From assembly GCF_000189635.1 (NCBI RefSeq), contig NW_002476463.1, forward strand, positions 558,001 through 622,000: a stretch of DNA of 64,000 bases. The letters run 5' to 3'. The DNA comes from Tetrahymena thermophila SB210. Taxonomy: Eukaryota > Ciliophora > Oligohymenophorea > Hymenostomatida > Tetrahymenidae. Positions 37,126 to 47,559 of the stretch are shown here, in pieces; position 1 is the first letter of the stretch, and the number at the start of each line of letters is the position of its first letter. The notes below the pieces were generated by a model. That model had not been told where the DNA came from, searched no databases, and worked only from the letters and a program-made list of their open reading frames with translations. Position numbers and translations under genes: made by a program.

Positions 37126-38786
37126 TCATACAAAAATATCGTAGAATATTATTTAAGGGTTAAATGTTTATTCGATTGAAACATTTTGATTATAAGCTAT
37201 AATCTGCATTTGTGTAGTTAAAATTTATTGTACATATTAGTTATGTCTCCATATTACTGACATATTTTGACCTAAATCAATATCTAAATTTGTTAGCCAT
37301 AAAATGCAATTTTTTTATAAAAGACATTTAGCTAATTACTATTACTTAATATTTGTTAAATAAGCTTCTAGCTATACTATTTATGGTAGAATTTTACAAT
37401 TTTAGAGACCTATTTCAAAGCTGTCTGAACGGATTTAATTTAAAATTCTTATTTTTTAATAGCTGTTTTATTAACCTAAATTCTTTCTTTTATAGGCTGA
37501 TGAATTAATTTCTGATCTTCCAAAAGCACATAGTAAACAATTTATTAAATCAGATTTATTTACAAAATCTTCATAAGCGATATAAATTTCCACAGTTTGT
37601 AGATTCTTATAGAAACTATTTTAATTATTTTGATTTTCATACTCTAAAATACATCTCTTCAGGTCGTAAAAGTTATCTATTTCGATTTTGTAAGGATTTC
37701 TGAAATTAAGAATATCAATATAACGGCAATATCTAATAACTTATACTGTTATAGATGTAATAGCTAAAATTATAAGACTTTATTGGTAATAATTTATCTC
37801 AGTTGATTAGTAATGGTTGAGTAAAAAAAACAAATATAGAACTAATTTCTAAATAATAGAGAATTTCATAGTTTTATTCAAAGTTAAGGAACCTATTGAT
37901 TAATAATTTGATAAAACTAGTTTACATTCAACATCTACATGACATAACATTTTTACAATCAATGCATAAATTAAAAAATACATTTAGCTGTAAATCGCTC
38001 TATTTCTTATTGATTTATAATAATTATAAATTAAAAGCATATTAAATATCAAATAAAGCCAAATGAAATATTCTAATCTCATATTTTAAATAAATGTTGT
38101 TGCGCAGGCAAGGAAATTAAGTGAAGTTATAAGAGTTTCTTGAATAAGTACTTGTGGAAGACCTGCTGAATCTAAATGAGAAAGTAAATTGAAGTAGAAT
38201 AGCACATACATCCAAATAATCTAATGGTCTATAGAAAGTGAAATGATAACACATAGGCCTATAAAATTTGTTTCAAGTGTTTCGCTGTCAATAGACCAAA
38301 TGAAACTGATAATTTTAGCAGGAATTAAAATATTATTATTTAATAACAGCAATTTAAATAATTTGGTATATTTTTTTTGAAGTCTTCTTCATTAATATCA
38401 TTCAATAAATTTTATTAGGTCATTATTTCTTCATTTTTTTGCTCCTCTAATTCATATTTTAAACTACTAAAGAAGTAAATATCTTCTAAGAAAAACGTAA
38501 TCAGACAAATTACTTTGATTTTTTTCATTTTAAAAAAAATCTACATATACAAGGCACACGCATATCGATTACTACAAAATATAAAAGCAAATGCTTTATC
38601 ACTCAAATACACAAATCCATCTTATTACTGTTTATTAAATTTTTATAATAGAATTAAATTAAATTTATGATAGTAAAAATTGTTACGTTATAAAGCTAGA
38701 TGTACTAAAAAATTTACAAAATAATTGATATTTTAGAGATTATCATGTAAACCAATATCAGATATTTAAACTCTTTTTTTTACAGC
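37126..38786 (-). pseudogene. Membrane-protein family member M2, frameshifted near-copy of M1
   Basis: It is collinear with M1 over its whole length and shares the intron between 38627 and 38784, with exon 1 ending LLINEKA and exon 2 starting QQDGFVYLSDKAF. In an A/T run at about 38371 it has one base fewer than M1, which shifts the frame after NEEDF and leads out of the conserved sequence. The remaining two thirds, up to the stop at 37126-37128, stay open in the shifted frame and keep M1-like peptides (IPAKIISFIWSID, GLPQVLIQETLITS). Either this is a recent pseudogene, or a base was missed in the homopolymer. The family's function is unknown. Confidence 0.65.
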
Positions 38787-39432
38787 TTTTTCATTAATCA
38801 AAAGTTTATTTTTTTATATTTCTTACAGAAGTAAGTATTATATTTTATTAGATAGGAAATCAAATATAATAATTTAAAATCTACTTACTTAAATTTAATT
38901 TGGTAAAATATTCATAGAGTCTTTCAACTTATAGATAATAGGTTCAATTTTTATTTGTAATTAATACTTTATTTTTATTAATGAGACTTTATGTAAAGAT
39001 AAAAAAAATTATTTTTAAAAATTTAGATTTAAAATACTTTTTTTTACATTTTTAGATTTTTTTATTATTATGTAAGCTTTCTAAAACTTAAATAGAATTT
39101 AACTAAAAAATAATATTGAGAAAGAAAAGCTCTACTCCATAAGTGAATATAACCAGGGAATTAAATTTAAGAGGATTTTTGAATTAAATTGTTTATTTTA
39201 AGATAATTATAATAATATATATATAAATAAATTATTTTTATTCTTTCGTTTTCCCCCTTAAAATGTAAATATAATTAGAACTACTTTGATAAATAAACAA
39301 TACAAATAAAAAAATAGTTTGATATTAAATTGAGCTAGCCTCTATTTATTATTAATTCATATTTGCTTTATTTTAGTTTTAAAATTAAATACTTAAATTT
39401 ATTTAATATATATTAAATTATCTAGTTTAAAG
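38787..39432. other. Spacer with a segment inverted relative to the M1 5' region
   Basis: The segment around 38845-38880 (TTAGATAGGAAATCAAATATAA...) is the reverse complement of 36727-36765 upstream of M1. The rest is A+T-rich, with no gene recognised. Confidence 0.6.
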
Positions 39433-40983
39433 TCAGTAGCACTCAAATAGGTCATAAAATATAATGAGAGGATTGTATATTTGTTACTGAGATATAAAAG
39501 CCATAAATACTACAGCTTAAAGTTGGGTAACATTTGTTTAATCAAAGAACCTGTTATTTATTTAAATTAATTTTGTATTTAAGTCTTCTTAAATCCCAAA
39601 CTCAATATTTTCTATCTTCAATAATATGCTATTCGTAAAAAGTAAACTTATTATTTTATAAAAATCCACATTTCTTTCCACTTTAGTCTCAAGTAATTTT
39701 ATTTAAGGCAATACTTAAGAAATTTTGATTGTAATATCGAAGTCGTTTGCTTAAATTTATGTATTTAATTTAATCTTTTAATACTTTTAAGATTACTCGA
39801 AGTACTACCTGCTGTAAAATCTTGAACATATTTCTGAGGCACCAAATGAGGAAAATAATGATACTAAAAGATCAGAGTGATTCACAAATTAATTTGGATT
39901 TATATAAATGTTTACTAACTTAAGATTTTAAAAGTATTAAAATTTCTTACTTTTATTTTCTTATTCGTACAATTAAATGTATTTTTTCAGATCGTAAAAA
40001 TTATCAATTTCTATTACATAAGGATTTTTTGCATTTCTTAAATCCATATTTTAGACAAGTTTGAAAAATTAGAAAATAGGAGACAAAACTATTAAGCATA
40101 GACAAAAATATTAATAATTTGTAATTTCGTCTTGGTTCATCAGACAGTATAAATAAGAAATCAATAGAAAGCATTTCTACATCAGAGAGAATTTTATAGA
40201 TTAATTTAATGTTATGCATCCTAGAAACTATACGCCTTCTGTAACAATTTTAGCCTCAACATCAATATGAAAAAAAAATTTGATTACCAAATTTCTTTCT
40301 AAAGAGTTTTATATTTGCATGTATTCAATTCTATTTTTAATACTCTAGTGATAATAAATAGCAAGAATAATATTATAAATTGCATAAAAAAGTAAAAATC
40401 TTTATATTTTTGAGCACTCTGATAAGATCGTTACACTTGCCATGAAATTAAATGATGCCAATAGTGATTCCTTGATTAATATATTGGGTAAGTTTGGATA
40501 ATTAGTAACAAACAAATAGCTTAAACTAAATAAGCCATCCATCCAGCAAAAGAACAAATCAACTCCTACTGAAAAAATCAGCCATAAGCAAAATAATTTT
40601 TATTCAATAATTTAACTATCATAAAGAGTTAGATAAATAAGTACTTTAGTTGGAGCAAATATGATACTATTAAAATGAACAAGAAAGAATAGATAATTAT
40701 AATTTTATTAAAAGTTTTAAATTAACCCTTAGTTCAAATTATTTTATTGATTTTAATTGATTAAGAGCCTGTAAAACAAGTAAATGTCTTCAGAATATGT
40801 TAATATAATTAAAATATAACCTTAAATGCTCATCTAATATAATCTTTTTAAGAATATGTAACTCACATATCTGCTGCATATTAAAGAAAGTAAAAAGCTT
40901 CTAATGTAAGAATTAATATTTATATCTTCCTTTAATAAATCAGAAAATTAATTAATAAAATATTTTATCAAATTTAAATACAT
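39433..40983 (-). CDS. Multi-spanning membrane protein, family member M3
   Basis: This is the best-defined family member: ATG at 40983 (MYLNLIKYFINQFSDLLKED), exon 1 to 39951, a 36-base intron 39915-39950, and exon 2 to TGA 39433-39435, giving 504 residues. Hydrophobic segments include YILIILTYSEDIYLFYRLL, IIFAPTKVLIYLTLY, LFCLWLIFSVGVDLFFCWMD, LLASFNFMASVTIL, FLLFYAIYNIILAIYY and YFCLCLIVLSPIFQFF. The conserved block NPYVIEIDNFYDLKKYI precedes the intron. The layout of repeated aromatic membrane helices and a soluble tail matches M1. Its 36-base intron is near the shortest used in this window. Function unknown. Confidence 0.8.
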
Positions 40984-41301
40984 GATAAAGTTAAATGAGT
41001 TGGTAAATCTACAAGATCAATGATACTTTAGAAATAAATGTGTAAGCTATAATCAGTTAAACGTAGTTTTTTTTATAATCCATGCTTTCCAAAATTACAA
41101 AATTATCAATTAAATTTATGAATAAATTTATTATATTTATTTTATTAATCTATTTCCTTTCATAAAAATAAATAAGTGGTTCAAAATATTTTAATATTGT
41201 GATGAAAATTACTTAATATTAATTGCTAATTTTTAAAATATCACTAAAAAAAAAGCATTAATTAATAATCTACTTATATTTTTTATTTTGTTTCTTTAAA
41301 A

Positions 41302-41304
<3 letters not shown>

Positions 41305-41332
<28 letters not shown>

Positions 41333-41337
41333 AAATA
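41305..41337. repeat. (AAAT)n microsatellite
   Basis: About eight ATAA/AAAT tetranucleotide units in the spacer between M3 and M4. Confidence 0.9.
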
Positions 41338-41567
41338 GGTAATTTTAATTTGATTTCATTTATTAAAGTGATGGAAAATTTAATTAACTTAAATCAAAAT
41401 TTCGGTAAAAATGGTGAAAATAAATTTAAAGGGGTGATAATTAATGAGGATTTACAGTATTTTATTTAAATTAAGGATTAATTATATATTTTATATAATT
41501 AAAAAACAACACAAATAAAAAAAAATAGTTTGATATTAAATTGAGCTAGCCTATACTTATTATTAAC

Positions 41568-43187
41568 TCATACTTGTTTTATTTTTGTTTTAATATTAAA
41601 GACTTAAATTTATTTAATATATATTAATTTAAGGAGTTTAAAGTCAGTATTTTTCAAAGAGGTCATAAAATATAATGAGAGGATTGTGAATTTATTATCT
41701 AGATATAAAAGTCTTAAATACCAAAGCTTACAGTTAGGTTACATTTGTTTAATCAAAGAACCTGTTATTTATTTAAATTAATTTTGTATTTAAGTCTTCT
41801 AAATCCCAAACTTAATATTTTCTATCTTCAATAATATACTATTCGTAAATAATAAACTTATGATTTTATAAAAATCCACATTTCTTTCCACTTTAGTCTT
41901 AAGTAATTTTATTTAAGGTAATACTTAAGAAATTTTGATTGTAAAATCAAAGTCATTTGCTTATATTTCTGAATTTAATATAATCTTTTAATACTTTTAA
42001 GATTACTCTAAGTACTATCTGCTGTAAAATCTCGAAGATATTTCAGAGGTGCCAAAAGAGGAAAATAATGATACTAAAAGATCAGAGTGATTCACAAATT
42101 AATTTGGATTTATATAAATGTTTACTAACTTAAGATTTTAAAAGTATTAAAATTTCTTACTTTTATTTTCTTATTCGTACAATTAAATGTATTTTTTCAG
42201 ATCGTAAAAATTGTCAATTTCTATTACATAAGGATTTTTTGCATTTCTTAAATCTAGAGTTTAGATAAGTTTGTAAAATTAGAAAATAGGAGACATAACT
42301 ATTAAGCATAGACAAAATTATTAATAATTTGTAATTTCATCTTAATTGATCAGATAGTATAAATATAAAATCAATAGAAAGCATTTTTGCATCAGAGAGA
42401 ATTTTATAAATAAATTCAAAAATAGGCATCCTTCAAAATGTACATTTTTAATATGAATTTTAGCCTCAACATCAATATGAAAAATGAATTTGATTATTAA
42501 AGAAATTCTACTTTAAAAGAAAGGGTTATAAAATCTCACTCTATTTTTAATACTCTAGTCATAATAAATAGCAAGAATAATATTATAAATTGCATAAAAA
42601 AGTAAAAGTTTTGATATTTTTGAGCACTCTGCTAAGACCATTACACTTGAAATTAAATTAAATTATGCCGATAATGATTGCTTGATTAATATATTTGGTA
42701 AGTCAGGATAATTAACTTAAAACAAATATTTTAATTCAAATAAATTATCCATCCAGAAAAAGAACAAATCAAGTCCTACTGAAAAAATCAGCCATAAGCA
42801 GATTAATTTATATTCAGTTATTTAACTATCATAAAGAGTTAGATAAATAAGTACTTTAGTTAGAACAAATACGATACTATTTTAAAAAGCAAGCTCGAAC
42901 ACATTAAAGTAGCCTTATTAAAAATTTTAAATTAACCCTTAGTTCAAATTATTTTACTGATATTAATTGATAAAGTAAATCAAATAAATGTCTTCAGAAT
43001 TTGTTAATATAATTAAAATATAACCTTAGGTGCTCATCTATAATAATCTATTTAATTATATGTAACTGCAGACTCTGTTGAATATTAAAGAAATTAAAAA
43101 GTATTTAATAGCATACCTAATAAATGCATATTCCTTTGATAAATGAGAAAATTAATTAATAAAATATTTTATTAAATTTAAATACAT
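41568..43187 (-). CDS. Membrane-protein family member M4, altered C-terminus by frameshift
   Basis: A near-duplicate of M3, with ATG at 43187 (MYLNLIKYFINQFSHLSKEY), exon 1 to 42161, and a 36-base intron 42125-42160 identical in position to M3. The two are collinear until about 41798, where M4 lacks one base (TTTAGAAGAC against TTTAAGAAGAC in M3). After that the M3-like frame is lost. The M3-equivalent stop at 41644-41646 is bypassed and translation would run to TGA 41568-41570, giving 527 residues with a novel tail of about 75 residues. All membrane segments precede the shift, so a functional protein with a changed tail is possible. Confidence 0.65.
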
Positions 43188-43614
43188 TAGGATTAGTAAC
43201 AAAGATAGCAATTAATTTAAATATTTTCTAATTAGAAATTATTGTCTTAATAAAATCAATTTTTCAAAATTTCAAAACTCAGTCTTAAAATATGAGAAAT
43301 CGCAATATCTAAAGTTTATTTTTGAATGAAATTTTTAAAAGTAATAAAAACCTTAAAAATTCACTTCTTTAATTTCAAATCTAAAAATAAAGGAAAATAA
43401 ATTAATAAGTCAAATAAATTTTTTATAAATTCAATTTAGCAATTTAATTGCTTAAACAATAATTAAATTTATTTTCTGATAAGATTTAAAAAAAAAAAAT
43501 TGATAAAATAGTTATTGAATTGTAAATTAGTAATACAATTTTATAAAAGCGATAAAATACATTTATGATATTTCATAGAAATTAAAAATTATGATAATTT
43601 TTTTCTTATTTAAA
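43188..43614. other. Intergenic region
   Basis: About 430 bases, A+T-rich. No exon was recognised. Confidence 0.5.
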
Positions 43615-45588
43615 TCATTGTCTATTTTTCTTAAGCTTATTCTCTACAGATTTATGGGTAGAGATAGAGTGAGGTTGTTGAATCATCAACATGAATCCTT
43701 GGGGTAAACAAGATACAGAGCTTGAATAATTAGTAGCTTAACCCTTCTAATTGGATTAGTTATACAAGTTAAGATATTAGCCAGAAGGAACATATAAACT
43801 GTGGTATTATGATAAGTTAAGAGAAGGAACTTATACACCAGGAGGGAATGCGACCATTTGTCCTGTGAAATTACATCCTGTAAAGAGGGCAGGATAATTT
43901 AAGCAAACTTAGACCCAGGAATCTTCACCGTTAGGAGAAAGTGAAGGAGTAGTGCTTTGTCTTAATTAATAACCCCAAAATCCATCAAAAGCATTAGAGG
44001 CATTAGATCCACCAATATTTTTCTTGGAGAAAGTAACACCACCACAACCTGATTTGTTTAAGCAAGCATTTTAGGCGTCTTTTAAATTGGAATAGTCTCT
44101 GCAACTATCATAGCAACCTCCCAAATAATAACCTTAAGAAGCTTATTGGAAGAAACAAGGGAAAGTAGTAGCAGGTTAACAGCTTTACTTGACCCAAGTA
44201 GTTTCTCCAGATGGTGAATGAGTACTTCCCTTTGTAGCTCTCAATTAGTATCCCCATCCATTGCCGCTAGCACCGGTTGAAGCACCACCTCCGCTATTTC
44301 TTTGACTAAAAGTAACTGCATTACAGTTGGGATCAGCGTTACAAGCGTTTTTAGCATCTTCAATATTAGCGAAATCTTTGCAATTTTAAGCGCAACCACC
44401 ACTATAATCACCAGGATTATAAGAATAAATGCATTGAGATGAAATTTAAGTATATTAACCACAGCTTTACTTTAACCATGAATCTTCACCGTTGGGAGAG
44501 AGAACTAAGTTTTTACCTGATCTCAATTAATAACCCCAAGCACCGTCAAATGCATTGGTAGCACTGGAACCACCTATTGATTTCTTAGAGAAACTTACAC
44601 CTCCACATCCAGCTTATTATCTACAAGCAGCTTAAGCTTCAGCTAAGGTTTTAAAATCTTAGCAATTGTTGAAACATCCACCAATGTAATAACCTTAAGA
44701 AGGTAAGAAATCACAAGGGAATAAATTTGAACAATCAGTTTTAACCCAAGAATTTTCACCTGAAGGAGAGTGATTTGTGGTAGAAGAAGCTCTTAATTGA
44801 TAACCCCAGCCGTTACCAACAGCGCCTGAAGATTAACTACCACCACCGCTTGGAGAACTAAATGTAATGCCTTTACAAGAAGAATCGCTGTTGCATGCAG
44901 CCTTAGCTTAGCTTAGAGAAGAGAAATCCTTACAATTTTAAGCACAACCACCACTATAATCACCGGGATGAAGAACGTAGCAATCACCTTATTAATAATT
45001 GCTGCAATTTATCTTTCCCCAGGAATCTTCACCATTAGGAGAACCGCTAGCAGTAGTACTAGATCTCAATTGATAACCCCAACTTCCATCGAATGCATTG
45101 GTTGCATTGGGTCCACCAATAGATTTTTTAGAGAAGGTTACACCACCACATCCACTTTATTATCTACAAGCTTATAAAGCATCTTCTAAATTTTTAAAAT
45201 CTTGACATCCATTAAAGCATCCTCCTAAGTATTAACCTGGATAAGGTTAGAAATCACACTCAAATGTAGGTTGACATTAACCCTTAATCCAGGAGGTTTC
45301 ACCAGAAGGTGAGTGACTAGTGCTCTAAGAAGCTCTTAATTAATAGCCCCAGCCGTTTCCGCTGGCTCCAGTAGAAGCGCTACCACCACTTCCTTTTTAA
45401 CTAAAAGTAACACCTTAACAAGAGGTATCAGCATCACAAGCAGCCTTAGCTTTTTCAATAGTATCGAAATCTTTACAGTTTTAAGCACAGCCACCACTAT
45501 AGTTACCTTGACTTATAGTATAGTCGCAGGCACAATATACGGAAGTAAAAAGCAAAGCGATTAAGATCAAACTTCTTAATTTACCCAT
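43615..45588 (-). CDS. Secreted Cys-rich repeat protein with beta/gamma-crystallin domain, probable mucocyst cargo
   Basis: This is a single exon of 657 residues. A signal peptide is clear (MGKLRSLILIALLFTSVYCA). Six Cys-rich modules of about 95 residues follow, alternating type A (GDYSGGCAQNCKDF, then CxGVTFS and NGWGYQLR) and type B (GYYLGGCFNNCQDF, then GCGGVTFSKKSIGG and WGYQLR), an A-B pair repeated three times. Each resembles a PAN/apple-like module. The last 110 residues look like a beta/gamma-crystallin fold: GCNFTGQMVAFPPGVQVPSL and LYVPSGQYLNLYNQSN. In Tetrahymena the Grt/Igr group of dense-core granule proteins is known to carry such C-terminal domains, so release from mucocysts is a reasonable inference. 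High G+C and clean repeats suggest strong selection on the protein. Confidence 0.85.
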
Positions 45589-46142
45589 TCTAAAATTTAA
45601 TTTTTGCTTATTTGTTAATTAATTAAAAATTATTAATTATTGATAATACATAAAAGTCTGACATATAAACACAAAAAAAAAATAAAAAAAACTAATACGA
45701 AAAAGACTAATTCTATTTGAATTAGTTTACGTTTTTGACATTTTGTCTAGCAACGATCAAATTATTGTTTTTGATTTAAAAAAAAAAGTTTTTTCATGCG
45801 TTGAAAGTATTAATTTGTTAACAAAAGTAATGTAAACAGGAAATTAGGTAAATTTTAAGTGTAAAATGATTATATTTTAATATATTGAGGACTTAAAAAG
45901 CCATAAAACAATTTAAGAAGCAAATTATTTATATTTATATTAATGATCAAATTTAATAAAAACGGGATGTTGTTTTTTCTATCTTTCTCTTTTGCTTTCT
46001 AATTCCAAAAATAAACAAATTATTATTATTATTGATAATAGTTGTTAAGCAAATCTGATCTGATTAAAATTTAAATAATATCTGCATGGTAATGTCTAAT
46101 CAAAAATAAACTTGAAAGAATACAAAAAAGTTAATATTTATT
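45589..46142. other. Divergent intergenic region
   Basis: Should contain the promoter of the secreted protein gene (- strand). A+T-rich; no specific motif was identified. Confidence 0.45.
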
Positions 46143-46706
46143 ATGAATAGAATTCTAAAGATTTCTTTATAGAAACGTAATCTAAAAAAGAAAATAAAAT
46201 TCTTTATTCTAATTTTAAACATACTAAGGTATCTTTAGAAGCTATTCAAAAAAACAAACAATAAATTTGGATATTTTTAATTTCTATTTCGATTATGTAA
46301 AATATTATGTCGAAATATTTAGAAATAAATAATGTTTTCTACTTTAAAAATGGATATCGTTTAAATGAAATATAATTTTAAGAAGTAAATTAAACTAAAA
46401 AAGATATTAACAAAATATTTAAATAAAATTATTTACAAAATATAATAATCTACTAATTATTTCTTATTGATAAATGTGGTAAAAATAAATAACAATTTAC
46501 ATAATATTTCATTATCTCAAAGAAAATTCAAGGAAACAAAGTATGTAAGAATAAAATAATTAGTTTTTTTATAAATGATCACAGCTAAAAATCAAAAAGA
46601 CTAAAGTTATTTAGATTGGCTGTATTTCAAATTCAATTAAAACCCAAGTTTTTACTCTGAATATATAAAAAAAAGTAAAATTTTCTAAAATAATTTACTT
46701 TTTTGA
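46143..46706 (+). CDS. Hypothetical basic protein, low confidence
   Basis: An uninterrupted frame of 187 codons, read with TAA/TAG as Gln, runs from ATG 46143 to TGA 46704-46706. The first half is lysine-rich and low in complexity; the second half looks more protein-like (ISLSQRKFKETKYVRI, QSYLDWLYFKFNQNPSF). In DNA this A+T-rich with a single stop codon, frames of this length arise by chance, so it may not be a gene. No family was recognised. Confidence 0.3.
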
Positions 46707-47559
46707 AACTATTTGATTATATTTATATTATTAATTGTAAAGAAGTATATTATCTTGACTTCTTATGTTTATATAATTAGCAAGAGCTACTCTAAATTAA
46801 TGTAAATTCTTGTAAGCACTTTTACAAGTAATTATATAAATAAACGTATTAGAGTCTATTTCAAAAAACAAGAAAAATTGAATTAAATATACAAAGACAT
46901 TAAAAAAGCTTTTTGATAATCAAACTGAGTAAAACAAAGTATAAGAATTTATTCACATCCAACAAATGGGCGATATCTAATTCTTTTAATTTATTTATGA
47001 ATTTCTTTTATCTTAAAACTAAAATTTGTCTTTATTTTTAAAATTTTTTGATTGTATTTGAAATAAGTCTTCATTAATATTTTAAATTTAATCGTTACAA
47101 AGAATAAAAATAATATTTTACTTTTTTAAAATATGAAAATTAAATTTGCAAATTTTTAGAATTGAAAGTTCAATATGCTATATCTAGCAAGATGATTAGC
47201 TTGCTAAATGTAGATTAAAGAATTTCAAAATATGTTTTATTGCTCATAAAAAATATGAAAAATGAGTATGAGATGAATTTTCACTGATTAATTTTGAGTT
47301 GAAATGTTTGAGTGGAATTATCAATTGAGATAAATTATGTGATAAAAAATTGTATGTCAATAGTTTACAATTATTTACTTAATAAGAAAAATGATGAAAT
47401 AATAATATCAGAAAATACAAAATATGAATAAATAGTTTGATAGGATTAATTTTTCAAAAGCAAATTAATATTTGAAAAAACATTAACATAGAAAATATAA
47501 AAAATCACAAATTTTTTATCTATGATTTGAACAGATTGATTAATAATTTAATAAAAATA
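46707..47559. other. Intergenic region
   Basis: A+T-rich; no coding frame recognised. It lies beside the 3' end of CPSF3. Confidence 0.5.
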
